64,000 bases of DNA from positions 186,001 to 250,000 of the forward strand of contig NZ_FOJW01000004.1 in NCBI RefSeq assembly GCF_900112045.1, in the 5' to 3' direction. Each line of letters opens with the position of its first letter. The stretch's first letter is position 1. The translations under genes and the position numbers were made by a program. Shown piece by piece: positions 16,218 through 25,789 of this stretch. Below the pieces are notes generated by a model, which was not told the DNA's origin, ran no database searches, and worked only from the letters and a program-made list of their open reading frames with translations. The stretch comes from Lentibacillus halodurans. Its GTDB lineage: Bacteria > Bacillota > Bacilli > Bacillales > Amphibacillaceae.

Positions 16218-17258
16218 ATGAAGACTCTGAAACTTACTGGGTTATTGCTTATCATCATGCTGTTTGCGCTTGCTGGATGCGGCAGTGCACAGGACGATGA
16301 TGGAGATGCCGATGAAGGCGGCAGTGATAGCGGCGGAGGAGATGAAGCATCAGGAGAAGAGGTTCGTGTAACCATTGGAACGGGTGGTACAAGTGGTACA
16401 TATTACCCGTTGGGCGTGGCAATGGCACAACAAATTTTCGCTGATGCGGAAGGTGTATCACAGGCGCGTGCCGTATCAACAGGGGCCTCTGTTACAAATG
16501 CACAGGAAATGGCTTCCGGTGACTATCAATTGGCCCTCATTCAGAATGATATTGCCTATTATGCCGTCAATGGTGAAACACTTGCAGATTTTGAGGAAAG
16601 CACAGTGGATAACATGGCTGGTATGACGTCACTGTATCCTGAAGACATTCAGATTGTCACGACGGCAGACAGTGATATTAATTCACTTGAAGATCTGGAA
16701 GGCAAGAACGTAGCTGTCGGTGACCAGGGGAGTGGTGCTGAAGCGAATGCAAAACAGATTTTGGAAGCAGGCGGGATCACGTATGATGATTTGACTGCGG
16801 AGTTTATGGGCTTTGGTGACGCTTCTCAGGGGCTGCAAAACGGTACGATTGACGCAGCATTTATTACCGCAGGTGCTCCTACAAGCGCGATTCAGGAATT
16901 GGGCGCAAGCAAAGATGTCAAAGTACTGTCCATTTCCGAAGAGGTCATCAATAATCTGACTTCCGAATACTCATATTATACAGAACGCACGATCCCAGCT
17001 GAAACTTATGCTGATTACGGTCAGGAAGGGGATATTCAGACAGTAGCTGTCATGGCTATTCTTGTCGTGGATTCGGAGCTTCCGGAAGATGCTGTATATA
17101 ACATGACAAAAGCAATGTTTGAAAACCGTGAAGAACTAGAATCTGCACATGACCGTGGTGCAGATATCACGCTTGAAACAGCAACAGAAGGTATGTCAAT
17201 TGATCTTCATCCGGGTGCAGCCAAATACTATGAAGAGGAAGGTATTTCTGTCGAGTAA
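16218..17258 (+). CDS. TAXI-family TRAP transporter solute-binding lipoprotein
   Basis: 346 residues. Lipoprotein signal with lipobox LAGC, an acidic glycine-rich linker (residues 24-50), then a TAXI binding protein: TIGTGGTSGTYYPLG at the start of the mature domain, SVTNAQEMASGDYQLALIQND, and DQGSGAEANAKQIL. It captures a small, probably acidic or amino-acid-like, solute outside the membrane for the sodium-driven permease at 17830-20007. Its TAA overlaps the ATG of the DUF1850 gene by one base. AAGGGGGA precedes ATG 16218. Confidence 0.92.
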   Translation: MKTLKLTGLLLIIMLFALAGCGSAQDDDGDADEGGSDSGGGDEASGEEVRVTIGTGGTSGTYYPLGVAMAQQIFADAEGVSQARAVSTGASVTNAQEMASGDYQLALIQNDIAYYAVNGETLADFEESTVDNMAGMTSLYPEDIQIVTTADSDINSLEDLEGKNVAVGDQGSGAEANAKQILEAGGITYDDLTAEFMGFGDASQGLQNGTIDAAFITAGAPTSAIQELGASKDVKVLSISEEVINNLTSEYSYYTERTIPAETYADYGQEGDIQTVAVMAILVVDSELPEDAVYNMTKAMFENREELESAHDRGADITLETATEGMSIDLHPGAAKYYEEEGISVE

Positions 17259-17794
17259 TGATAGAATCCCCTAATAGATGGCATAGCCTGTCTAAGTGCA
17301 GGCTTGCCTTACTCTTCGTGATTTTGATAACGGTAATCGGCATTTATTTGCTCATGTCAAATGTTTACGTCATTTACGCAACAGCGGATAATGGCGATAT
17401 ATTGATAGCAGAGCGGGTAAATGCCGATACAACTTTTTCATCACGTTATCTCCACTCAGTTGCCAAATGTCCGGTCATCGAGAAATATGAAGTGAACAAT
17501 AACGATAAGATGGTACTGATGGAAAGCTGGAATTGCAGCTTTGGCGCCGGAATTGAAACAGAGCCGCCGCCTGGTGCTGCAGACCACATGGAGGATGGCT
17601 TTTACGTGATTGATGACATTGACAAACCGCTTCAGGAAATCCTTTTCCACCCTGTCCGTATCGCAGAGCAAACCTTAACGATAGATGGCAAATCGTGGGA
17701 TATATCACGTGAACCTTTTGTCGGCAGAACATTTACACTGGTCATTAAACAGGAAAAATGGCCGGCCTATTTATGGAAAAAGCTTTTTGAATAA
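17258..17794 (+). CDS. DUF1850 protein of the TAXI-TRAP operon
   Basis: 178 residues with one N-terminal membrane anchor (about residues 15-37) and an extracytoplasmic DUF1850 domain (FSSRYLHSVAKCPVIEKYEV and EPFVGRTFTLVIK). DUF1850 genes are regularly found between TAXI binding protein and fused TRAP permease, which suggests an accessory role in transport. The exact function is not known. The start ATG shares an A with the preceding stop codon. Confidence 0.87.
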   Translation: MIESPNRWHSLSKCRLALLFVILITVIGIYLLMSNVYVIYATADNGDILIAERVNADTTFSSRYLHSVAKCPVIEKYEVNNNDKMVLMESWNCSFGAGIETEPPPGAADHMEDGFYVIDDIDKPLQEILFHPVRIAEQTLTIDGKSWDISREPFVGRTFTLVIKQEKWPAYLWKKLFE

Positions 17795-17829
17795 CTTTCA
17801 TCATGGTAAACAGGAAGGGGGGAGGCTTT

Positions 17830-20007
17830 ATGGCCAATTCAAATTTAGATACAGAAGTAAGTCAGGAAGAAATGAATAAGCAATTGGACGAGCTGGAAGG
17901 CAGTGATCGGACGTTATTTGGCTGGATGGCGATCATCGTATTAATTGTGGCTGTCAGTTTTTCGCTGTTTCATTTGTATACGGCCGGCATTGATATGCTG
18001 CCGCGTATGCAGCAGAATGCGGTGCATCTGGCGTTTGCATTAACCCTCATATTTTTGATCTTCCCATATAAAAAGAACCTCGGACAAAAGCGAATTCCCT
18101 GGTATGATATGGTGTTGGCAATTCTTGGAGCATCAATCGGCATTTATATTTTAGTCATTTCCGAGGAACTGGTCGGCAAGGTTGGTAATCCTAATACGAT
18201 GGACACCATCATGTCCTTCATTGCACTTCTTCTGGTTCTGGAAGCAACGAGACGTGTCGTGGGCAAACCACTTGTCATCCTGGCGACGGTTTTCATGCTG
18301 TATGCGTGGCTGGGTGACATGTATTTGCCGGAATTCCTTGGTTCAAAAGCCATTTTGCCGGACGTACTGAACCACTTTGGCTTTACATGGAAAGAAATAG
18401 CCGAATTTATGTACTTGTCCAATGAGGGGATTTTTGGTACACCGATTACGGTTTCTGCGCAATATGTGTTTATTTTTATTTTATTTGGTGCGTTTTTGGA
18501 AGTGACCGGTGCCGGGAAGATGTTTATTGATCTTGCCATGTCTTTGGTTGGTTCATTTAAAGGCGGGCCAGCTAAGGCTGCGGTTGTTTCTTCAGGTATG
18601 ATGGGGTCCATCTCGGGAAGTTCTGTGGCGAATGCTGTGACAACCGGGACGTTCACCATTCCATTGATGAAAAAAACCGGATTCAGGCCAAAAGTTGCTG
18701 GCGGAATTGAGGTTGCAGCTTCGTCCAGCGGTCAGCTGCTCCCGCCTGTTATGGGTGCTGCCGCATTTATCATGGCCGATTTTACGGGTATTCCGTATCT
18801 GGATATCGTCAAATCAGCTGCCATTCCGGCATTGCTCAGTTATACAGCGATATTATTCATGGTTCATCTCGAAGCTAGTAAATACAATTTACTGGGGATA
18901 CCGAGAAAGGATCTTGTCTCCCCGTTAAAGATTTTTGCGGGCAGAGGTTATTTGCTGCTGCCGATTATCGCCATCATTGTTTTGCTTGTCATGCGGCTGA
19001 CACCGATCCTTGCTTCATTCATGGCGATTGTCGGGGCGATTACGATCGCATTATTTTCCTATCGCATGCAAAAAAACTTTGGTGCCGGTTTTCTCGTTTC
19101 ATTGTTGTTCACAGGAGCGGCATATGCGGCGCACTTATTGTTTGGCTTGAATCAATATGTCACATTCGTTTCAATTGGAAGCTTGCTGTTTGCGCTGATC
19201 TGGTATGCAATGGGCAAAAAAGTGAAAGGTGAAAAACAGGTCAAGTTCGGCTTCATTGAATTTTTAACTGCACTGGAACTCGGTGCCAAAAATGCGTTGA
19301 GTGTTGTGGCGGCTTGTGCCAGTGCCGGAATTCTGACGGGTGTTGTAACGATGACAGGATTGGGTCCTATTTTATCCGGACTGATTCTTGATTTGGCAAA
19401 TAACCAGATATTCCTGGTGCTGCTGTTCACGATGGTTGCCTGTATCATTATGGGACTCGGGTTGCCGACAACTGCAACCTATATCGTGCTGGCTGCTGTG
19501 ATGGCACCGGCGTTGATTCAGCTGGACATTCCGGTGTTGGCGGCACATTTATTCGTATTTTATTATGGCATTTTGGCTGATGATACACCACCAATTAACC
19601 TGCCTGCATATGCAACGTCAGGAATTGCCAAATCAGATCCGGTGAAAACCGGTGTGCAGGGATTCAAATTTGATATGGGTGCTTTGCTCCTGCCGTATGC
19701 GTTTGTTCTCAATCCGATTTTGATTTTGCAGGATGAAACGGCTACATGGCTGCAAATCATGCTAAGTGTAGCGACAGCCTTTATTGGCATTATTGCCTGG
19801 TCAACGTTTATCCAGAGTTATCTGTTTACCAAATTTGGCTGGATTGAACGGATTCTGGCTGTAGCAGCAGCTGTTGTCCTGCTTAATCATTCGCTAATGA
19901 CAGATTTGATCGGAGTCGGTTTATTTGCAGCGATTATTGTCTATCAATGGTGGAAAAGGAACAGAGAAGATGATTCGCGTGCAGGAACCGCAGAGGGAAA
20001 CGTATAA
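17830..20007 (+). CDS. TRAP transporter fused permease (4TM/12TM)
   Basis: 725 residues: a DctQ-like small subunit (about residues 35-150) fused to a DctM-like large subunit, giving roughly 16 or more membrane helices. Family hallmarks are GGPAKAAVVSSGMMGSISGS, the repeat-2 match GLGLPTTATYIVLA, and ADDTPPINL. It should take up the solute presented by the TAXI protein using a Na+ gradient, which fits a halotolerant host. ATG 17830 has GGGGGGAGG at the right distance; the upstream ATG 17803 covers the ribosome site. Confidence 0.93.
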   Translation: MANSNLDTEVSQEEMNKQLDELEGSDRTLFGWMAIIVLIVAVSFSLFHLYTAGIDMLPRMQQNAVHLAFALTLIFLIFPYKKNLGQKRIPWYDMVLAILGASIGIYILVISEELVGKVGNPNTMDTIMSFIALLLVLEATRRVVGKPLVILATVFMLYAWLGDMYLPEFLGSKAILPDVLNHFGFTWKEIAEFMYLSNEGIFGTPITVSAQYVFIFILFGAFLEVTGAGKMFIDLAMSLVGSFKGGPAKAAVVSSGMMGSISGSSVANAVTTGTFTIPLMKKTGFRPKVAGGIEVAASSSGQLLPPVMGAAAFIMADFTGIPYLDIVKSAAIPALLSYTAILFMVHLEASKYNLLGIPRKDLVSPLKIFAGRGYLLLPIIAIIVLLVMRLTPILASFMAIVGAITIALFSYRMQKNFGAGFLVSLLFTGAAYAAHLLFGLNQYVTFVSIGSLLFALIWYAMGKKVKGEKQVKFGFIEFLTALELGAKNALSVVAACASAGILTGVVTMTGLGPILSGLILDLANNQIFLVLLFTMVACIIMGLGLPTTATYIVLAAVMAPALIQLDIPVLAAHLFVFYYGILADDTPPINLPAYATSGIAKSDPVKTGVQGFKFDMGALLLPYAFVLNPILILQDETATWLQIMLSVATAFIGIIAWSTFIQSYLFTKFGWIERILAVAAAVVLLNHSLMTDLIGVGLFAAIIVYQWWKRNREDDSRAGTAEGNV

Positions 20008-20015
20008 GTATTAGA

Positions 20016-20055
20016 GGGATATTTTGCAGTGCATGGCTGCAGAATATCCCTTTTT
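20016..20055 (+). terminator. Terminator of the TRAP operon
   Basis: GGGATATT (20016-20023) pairs with AATATCCC (20043-20050), extended inside by TGCAG/CTGCA, and is followed by TTTTT. Confidence 0.9.
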
Positions 20056-20164
20056 ATTTGGAACGGCCCATTTGTAAAGGCTTTTGCCGCCTGAATCTCG
20101 TCGTGACCTGGGTAAAGCGTTCTAATATATGGTATGCTTGATGTAAAATGTATGGGGGAGGCAT

Positions 20165-21220
20165 GTGATCGTGAATGTATTGATGAATAAGCTTGGCGTA
20201 GATATACCGATTATTCAGGCCGGGATGGCAGGGGGGATTACAACGCCGGAAATGGTGGCAGCCGTTTCGGAGTCAGGTGCACTTGGTACAATTGGTGCGG
20301 GTTATATGAGTGATGCTGTGTTAAAAAAGGATATACATGAAATCAAGCAGCTGACCGACAAACCATTTGCCGTCAACCTGTTTGCTATGAATTTGGAGGC
20401 TTTTTCTGATTGTATTGGGCCGATGCAGCAAATGCTTGATCAGTTTCGGGATGAATTGGGAATGGAACATGGGGAACGCTCGGTTAAAGTCCATGATTAT
20501 TTACAGGAAAAAATAAATGTCATTCTCGAGGAAAATATCTCGATTGTCAGTACGGCGTTTGGTGTGCTTTCATCTGTTTTAATTGAACGGCTGAAAAAGA
20601 ATGATGTCACACTTATTGGTATGGCTACGAATCTTGAAGAGGCGAAACAGTTGGAAGACGCCGGGTACGATGCTGTTATCGCTCAAGGTATTGAAGCAGG
20701 TGGTCATCGCGGGACATTTAATGTGGAAAAGTTCCCGAATGGTTGTGATACAGGTCTGCACGTATTGGCGCAGGAATTGCTTGCTCATGTTGGCTTGCCG
20801 GTGATAGCAGCAGGTGGCATTCATAACAAGTCTCAGATGGATGCGTTGCTGGCATTGGGTGTATCAGCAGTTCAGCTTGGTACCCGATTTTTGATGGCGG
20901 AGGAAGCCGGAACAAATGCCGCTTACCGCCGCGCACTCATAAAAGCCAGCACTCAGGATACGGTCATCACAAAAGCATTTTCCGGCCGACCGGCACGCGC
21001 AATCCGCAACCGGTTTGTGGAAGAGGTGGAGGCAAGCGGCATTGCACCATTGCCATTTCCTGTCCAAAACCAAATGACCAAAGATATCCGCTTCGCCGGG
21101 AAGGAATATGCTATGCCTAATATGCAGTCACTGTGGGCAGGCCAGGGTGTCGGTTCGATTGAAGAGGAAGAAAGCGCTGCGGCGATTGTGCGGTCACTTA
21201 TGGGGGAAGATCAAGTTTGA
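20165..21220 (+). CDS. Nitronate monooxygenase / FabK-like flavoprotein
   Basis: 351 residues, TIM-barrel of the 2-nitropropane dioxygenase family. FMN-site features are PIIQAGMAGG at the N-terminus, EAGGHRG near residue 180 with the conserved His, AAGGIHNKSQMDALLALG and VQLGTRFL. It would oxidise alkyl nitronates to carbonyl compounds; some relatives are enoyl-ACP reductases, and sequence alone does not separate them. GTG 20165 follows GGGGGAGG by 4 bases; GTG at 20171 is equally possible. Monocistronic. Confidence 0.87.
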   Translation: MIVNVLMNKLGVDIPIIQAGMAGGITTPEMVAAVSESGALGTIGAGYMSDAVLKKDIHEIKQLTDKPFAVNLFAMNLEAFSDCIGPMQQMLDQFRDELGMEHGERSVKVHDYLQEKINVILEENISIVSTAFGVLSSVLIERLKKNDVTLIGMATNLEEAKQLEDAGYDAVIAQGIEAGGHRGTFNVEKFPNGCDTGLHVLAQELLAHVGLPVIAAGGIHNKSQMDALLALGVSAVQLGTRFLMAEEAGTNAAYRRALIKASTQDTVITKAFSGRPARAIRNRFVEEVEASGIAPLPFPVQNQMTKDIRFAGKEYAMPNMQSLWAGQGVGSIEEEESAAAIVRSLMGEDQV

Positions 21221-21249
21221 CGAGGGGATGAGTCACCCCGATAAACCCA

Positions 21250-21304
21250 AATCGCCGATAAATTGATGAGAATCGCCGATAAAAATTCAAAAACCGCTGA
21301 TAAC
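21250..21304. repeat. Three 21-bp-spaced copies of AATCGCCGATAAA
   Basis: Copies begin at 21250, 21271 (both exact) and 21292 (AACCGCTGATAAC, diverged). The 21-bp spacing equals two DNA turns. The array lies between convergent genes. A degenerate TCGCCGC follows at 21310. Confidence 0.8.
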
Positions 21305-21392
21305 AATCCTCGCCGCAACACCACTTCAGGACGGACTGACCCAATCAAAAAGAAATCAGTCAAGAAACCGATTTCTTCCTGTGAGATAATTG

Positions 21393-23012
21393 TCAATCTT
21401 GTATATGATAATGCGCTTTCACCTGTTCGCGCAGCTGTCGTTTTAAAAATTTACCGACAGATGTTTTTGGGATATCTTTAAAGAACAGTACATCATCAGG
21501 CAGCCACCATTTGGCAAATTGCGGCCGAATGAATGACAGCAGATCGTCTTTATCGATTTTATCGGCATATCCTTCGTGCAGTACAACACACGCAACCGGA
21601 CGTTCCTGCCACTCAGCATCGGGTATCGCCACAACACTTGCTTCAAAAACGGCATCATGTGCCATGATAGCGTTTTCAATTTCAACCGAGGAAATCCATT
21701 CACCGCCGCTTTTGATTAAATCTTTAGTACGGTCAACGATTCGAATGTTGCCTTCCTCATCAACTGTCACCACGTCACCGGTATGAAACCAGCTATCATG
21801 GAATGCCTGCTCTGTCCGCTCATCTTCGTAGTATTCACTGGCAATCCACGGACCGCGCAGGAGAAGCTCACCCATTTCCACGCCGTTCCAGGCAACTTCT
21901 CCTGTATCCCCCATTACCTTCATTTCAAGCCCGGGTACAAGTGCACCTTGTTTAGCACGCTCATGCAATTGTTCATCTTTACCCAAATTCTGCTGATAAC
22001 TTTTCAGCCTTGAATATGTGACAAGCGGGGTTGTTTCAGTTGCCCCGTAAGCATGGGCGAACGGGATACCCAATTTGTGTTCAAATGCCTGAATCAATCC
22101 TTTTGGTGCAGCAGAACCGCCGCATAGAACCGCACGAAGACTTGACGTATCATAGTCGCCTTGCTCGAGTTCACGCAGCAGTCCAAGCCAGATTGTCGGA
22201 ACCCCTGCAGTAATGGTTACTTTAAATTTTTCGATGAATTCCGCCAACCGCTTCGGTGTAAAACGTGGTCCGGGCATAACTTGTGTGGAGCCAAACCAGG
22301 TACAGGCAAATGGTGTTCCCCAGGCATTGACATGGAATTGCGGTACGACAGGCATTGAAACATCTGATTCAGATATAGCAGCTGTGTCGGCAAGTCCCAG
22401 TGCATAACTGTGCAGAACAATTCCGCGATGTGAATAGACAACGCCTTTAGGATTGCCGGTCGTTGCGGATGTGTAGCACATGCCGGCGGGGTCATTTTCA
22501 TCAATATTTTTTTCAAAAGGGTGTTCAGGGTCCCCGGTTTGAAGCAGTTTTTCGTATGAATAGAGCGGGTTCAGATTTGACGCGGGGAGTTCGTCTTTGT
22601 CGGACATGACGACAAATGCTTCAACCGTCTGCAGTTTGTCCCGCACTTTTTCAATCAGTGGTAAAATATCTTCGTCAACAAACAGGATTTTATCTTCGGC
22701 GTGGTTAATGATGTAGATGATATGTTCAGGTGCTAATCGGATATTGATTGTGTGCAGTACAGCCCCCATCCCCGGTGCGGCAAAATAAATTTCAAGATGC
22801 CTGTGATGATTCCAGGCTAGTGTGCCAACCCGGTCACCCTTCTGCACCCCAAGCTGGCCAAGTGCGTTCATCAGCCGTCGTGTACGCTCGCCGATAGCAG
22901 CGTACGTCAGATGGTGCAGCTTGTCGTGTGTTTGCGAGATTACCTCCTTTTTGGCAAAAAATTTTTCCGCATGTTCAAGCATCGAGCCAATGGTAAGCGG
23001 TGTTTGCATCAT
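21393..23012 (-). CDS. Acyl-CoA synthetase (AMP-forming fatty-acid CoA ligase)
   Basis: 539 residues of the ANL superfamily. Phosphate loop YTSATTGNPKGVVYSHRG near residue 185, adenine motif YGATETTP, the hinge block HTGDVVTVDEEGN...DRTKDLIKSGGEWIS, and the catalytic lysine in KTSVGKFLKRQL near the C-terminus. It activates medium- or long-chain fatty acids to acyl-CoA in the cytoplasm. ATG 23012 follows AAAGGAG by 9 nt; the ATG three codons earlier abuts the ribosome site. No beta-oxidation neighbours, so the chain-length preference is open. Confidence 0.92.
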   Translation of the reverse strand: MMQTPLTIGSMLEHAEKFFAKKEVISQTHDKLHHLTYAAIGERTRRLMNALGQLGVQKGDRVGTLAWNHHRHLEIYFAAPGMGAVLHTINIRLAPEHIIYIINHAEDKILFVDEDILPLIEKVRDKLQTVEAFVVMSDKDELPASNLNPLYSYEKLLQTGDPEHPFEKNIDENDPAGMCYTSATTGNPKGVVYSHRGIVLHSYALGLADTAAISESDVSMPVVPQFHVNAWGTPFACTWFGSTQVMPGPRFTPKRLAEFIEKFKVTITAGVPTIWLGLLRELEQGDYDTSSLRAVLCGGSAAPKGLIQAFEHKLGIPFAHAYGATETTPLVTYSRLKSYQQNLGKDEQLHERAKQGALVPGLEMKVMGDTGEVAWNGVEMGELLLRGPWIASEYYEDERTEQAFHDSWFHTGDVVTVDEEGNIRIVDRTKDLIKSGGEWISSVEIENAIMAHDAVFEASVVAIPDAEWQERPVACVVLHEGYADKIDKDDLLSFIRPQFAKWWLPDDVLFFKDIPKTSVGKFLKRQLREQVKAHYHIQD

Positions 23013-23202
23013 ACGAATCATCTCCTTTATTCAATTGAAAAGCTTGATTCTATCATACCATATTATTTAGATTATTAGAAAAATTATAGAAATGAGTGCT
23101 GAAACGGAAGAATAAAACAATCCATGCTACAATAATAGGGAGACTACAGGAAAAATTCCCGCAGCGTTTTTATCCGATTATTGACGGAAAGGCGAAAGAT
23201 AA

Positions 23203-24546
23203 ATGAAAAAACAGCATGATTTTACACAAGGAAATATTCTTAAGCATTTAATCATATTTTCCGGGCCATTGATGCTGACGAATCTGCTGCAGACATCATA
23301 CCAGTTTGCAGATAGTCTTTGGGTCGGCAATTTACTCGGGGCAAATGCACTTGGGGCTGTAGCGATTTCAAGTACAATCATTTTTACGATTCTTTCCTTT
23401 GTGCTTGGATTGAATAATGCTGCCCTGACAATTTTATCCCAACAAAAAGGAAAAGATCATGAAGCGGGATTAAAGCGGTATTTGAATGCTTTTGTCGTGA
23501 TTTTAACCGTCATTGCCCTGGTATTGAGTGTGATCGGTTACACACTGTCAGAGCAGCTGCTGAGACTGCTGGGCACACCGGAAAACATGCTGAGTGAAGC
23601 AGAAATGTACTTACAAATCAATTTTCTCGGTATTCTGTTTCTGTTCGGCTATAACTTTATCGCAACCGTTCTGCGAGCACTTGGGGACAGCAGGACACCG
23701 CTCCGATTTGTAATGATTGCGGTACTCTTGAACATAATCCTGAATCCGCTGTTCATTGCTGGTTTGGATCTCGGCATTAACGGAGCTGCGTTTGCAACGA
23801 TTGTGGCACAGGGCAGCGCATTTCTGTATGGGATCATTTATGTGCTTTCCAAAAAACTCGCTCCATTCAGTATCCCTGCACCACCTTCAAGGCAAGAGAT
23901 CGGTCTGATACTGAACCTTGGAATTCCGTCCGGTTTACAGATGGCAGTCATTTCCGCAGGCTCTGCAGCGATTATGAGTGTCATCACCGTCTTTGGCAGT
24001 GATGTTGTCGCCGGTTATGGGGCAGCCCAGCGTCTGGACAGTATTTTAATGCTGCCGGCCCATGCATTGGGAACATCCGTTAATAGCATGGCCGGGCAAA
24101 ATATTGGGAACCGGGATTGGCCGCGGGTGAAACAAATCGCCAAATACGGCGTGCTTTATAACTTTTCGATTATGCTGCTGGTTGGGGTTGCTGTCGTATT
24201 ACTTGCGGAGCATGGTATCCAGCTTTTTATTGAAGATGAGGAAGCAGTGGCTTTCGGGACAAAATATTTGCAGATTATTGCGCTGTTCTATCCATTTCTG
24301 GGGATTAATTTTATTTTGAACGGAATCGTCCGGGCGGCAGGAGCCATGTATCAAGTGCTGGTCCTGAATATTGTCTCCTTCTGGGTGCTGCGTTTCCCGT
24401 TGACCTATCTCTTTTCCGGCTGGTTTGGCGATACTGGAGTAGCACTTGGCATGGGCACAAGCTTTCTGCTCAGCAGTTTCGCAGCATTTATGTATTACCG
24501 GTTTGGAAAATGGCGTGAAAAAGAGCTGTTTGCTAAGGATCGATAG
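23203..24546 (+). CDS. MATE family efflux pump
   Basis: 447 residues, about 12 helices as two MatE repeats (first near 20-175, second near 240-400). QTSYQFADSLWVGNLLGANALGA is the typical first-repeat segment. Exports cationic drugs or metabolites by Na+ or H+ antiport; MepA-like by eye. Ribosome site GAAAGGCGA precedes ATG 23203. Confidence 0.9.
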   Translation: MKKQHDFTQGNILKHLIIFSGPLMLTNLLQTSYQFADSLWVGNLLGANALGAVAISSTIIFTILSFVLGLNNAALTILSQQKGKDHEAGLKRYLNAFVVILTVIALVLSVIGYTLSEQLLRLLGTPENMLSEAEMYLQINFLGILFLFGYNFIATVLRALGDSRTPLRFVMIAVLLNIILNPLFIAGLDLGINGAAFATIVAQGSAFLYGIIYVLSKKLAPFSIPAPPSRQEIGLILNLGIPSGLQMAVISAGSAAIMSVITVFGSDVVAGYGAAQRLDSILMLPAHALGTSVNSMAGQNIGNRDWPRVKQIAKYGVLYNFSIMLLVGVAVVLLAEHGIQLFIEDEEAVAFGTKYLQIIALFYPFLGINFILNGIVRAAGAMYQVLVLNIVSFWVLRFPLTYLFSGWFGDTGVALGMGTSFLLSSFAAFMYYRFGKWREKELFAKDR

Positions 24547-24558
24547 GAGTAGGAATCT

Positions 24559-24699
24559 ATGAAACTAGTTTTTTGCCTGCTGTTTGCCGGCATGATAACG
24601 GAAGCGTCCGTACTGGTTGTAAGGGGAGATAGAACTGTCATGGGACGCCATCGTGCGATGGAGCCTGGATTGAGCGCAGCCACTTCAAAATTCGCGTGA
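24559..24699 (+). CDS. Possible 46-residue secreted or membrane peptide
   Basis: ATG 24559, 10 nt after AGGAG, opens 46 codons with a hydrophobic start (KLVFCLLFAGMITEASVLVV) and a basic tail. It fills the gap between the MATE and lysozyme genes, on the same strand. No family recognised; it may be chance. Confidence 0.35.
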   Translation: MKLVFCLLFAGMITEASVLVVRGDRTVMGRHRAMEPGLSAATSKFA

Positions 24700-24723
24700 A
24701 CAAATAAAAGATAGAGGGATACG

Positions 24724-25347
24724 ATGAAGCGAAAAATGAAACAAGCCATCAAGCAAACAGTCATGATAGCAGCCGTTTTATGTGGTGTGCTGATTGTCAT
24801 TTCTGCTGTATCGCTAATGGGGCATGATAAAGGAACTAGTCAGTGGCAATCGATTGTCAGTGACCAGGTGCTGGATTATCAGCCGCTCGTGGAAAAATAT
24901 GCAGCACAATATGGTGTTACGGAACATGTGGATGTGCTGCTGGCGATGATGATGCAGGAATCAGGCGGACGGGGGAATGACCCTATGCAATCGTCCGAAA
25001 GCTATTGCGGGTCTCGCGGCTGCATTGATGATCCCGAACATTCCATTGAACAGGGCGTACATTACTTTTCCGGAGCACTGGAGGAAGCTGACGGCGATGT
25101 CAAATTGGCGATACAATCATACAATTTCGGCAAAGGTTTTATTGATTACATTCAAACGAATTCGGGAACATATACCCAAGAGGCGGCCATCAATTTTTCA
25201 CAAGAAATGTATGCTGCATCTGACGATCAATCGAAATATCGATGCCCACGCGAGGAAGCTAAAGAAATTGATGCATGCTACGGCGATATCTACTATGTCC
25301 GCGATGTCATGTCATATACGGAAGCCGTAGCTAGTATCATGCAGTGA
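24724..25347 (+). CDS. Membrane-anchored lysozyme-like muramidase
   Basis: 207 residues. One N-terminal anchor (about residues 12-32), then the lysozyme-like domain seen at the N-terminal side of CwlT/YddH: YQPLVEKYAAQYG, the catalytic glutamate in LLAMMMQESGGRG, then SIEQGVHYFSGAL and AIQSYNFGKGFIDYI. It would cut the glycan strand of peptidoglycan outside the membrane. In CwlT this domain is fused to an NlpC/P60 peptidase; here it stands alone and no conjugation genes are nearby. Confidence 0.85.
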   Translation: MKRKMKQAIKQTVMIAAVLCGVLIVISAVSLMGHDKGTSQWQSIVSDQVLDYQPLVEKYAAQYGVTEHVDVLLAMMMQESGGRGNDPMQSSESYCGSRGCIDDPEHSIEQGVHYFSGALEEADGDVKLAIQSYNFGKGFIDYIQTNSGTYTQEAAINFSQEMYAASDDQSKYRCPREEAKEIDACYGDIYYVRDVMSYTEAVASIMQ

Positions 25348-25395
25348 TAAAATGATATCCTTAATGTGAAGCCAAAAAATGGGAGGGGAATCGTG

Positions 25396-25773
25396 ATGAG
25401 AAACGAAATCTATACGGAAAAGGCACCGGCTGCAATCGGACCGTACTCACAGGCGATTCAGGCAGGTGATTTTATCTATGTATCAGGACAAATCGGGCTT
25501 AGTCCGGAAACGGGAAATGTTGCTGAAGGGATTGAAGAACAGACAAAACAAGTGATGAGAAATTTAAAGTCAATATTGAAGCAAGCCGAAACAGATTTTT
25601 CACAGGTGGTAAAATTCACCATTTACCTAGCGTCGATGGATGATTTTACTACCGTTAACGATATCTATGGCAGTTATTTGACAAAGCCATATCCGGCAAG
25701 GGCTACGGTTGAAGTCAGCAAATTGCCGAAAGACGTTTTAATTGAAATGGACGCGGTTGTGTATACCAAATAA
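25396..25773 (+). CDS. ridA: RidA family enamine/imine deaminase
   Basis: 125 residues, full length for YjgF/YER057c/UK114. [20 protein letters not shown] at the start and [21 protein letters not shown] with the conserved Arg and Glu at the end. It hydrolyses reactive 2-aminoacrylate-type imines released by PLP enzymes. ATG 25396 is 7 nt after GGGAGGGG. The dehydrogenase gene follows by 16 bp and is probably co-transcribed. Confidence 0.95.
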   Translation: MRNEIYTEKAPAAIGPYSQAIQAGDFIYVSGQIGLSPETGNVAEGIEEQTKQVMRNLKSILKQAETDFSQVVKFTIYLASMDDFTTVNDIYGSYLTKPYPARATVEVSKLPKDVLIEMDAVVYTK

Positions 25774-25789
25774 AGGAGGAGGCGTGATG

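Noticed and set aside
18144-18659. 171-codon minus-strand frame inside the TRAP permease gene
   Set aside because: Shadow of a long hydrophobic gene on the other strand; composition without hydrophobic or catalytic pattern of its own.
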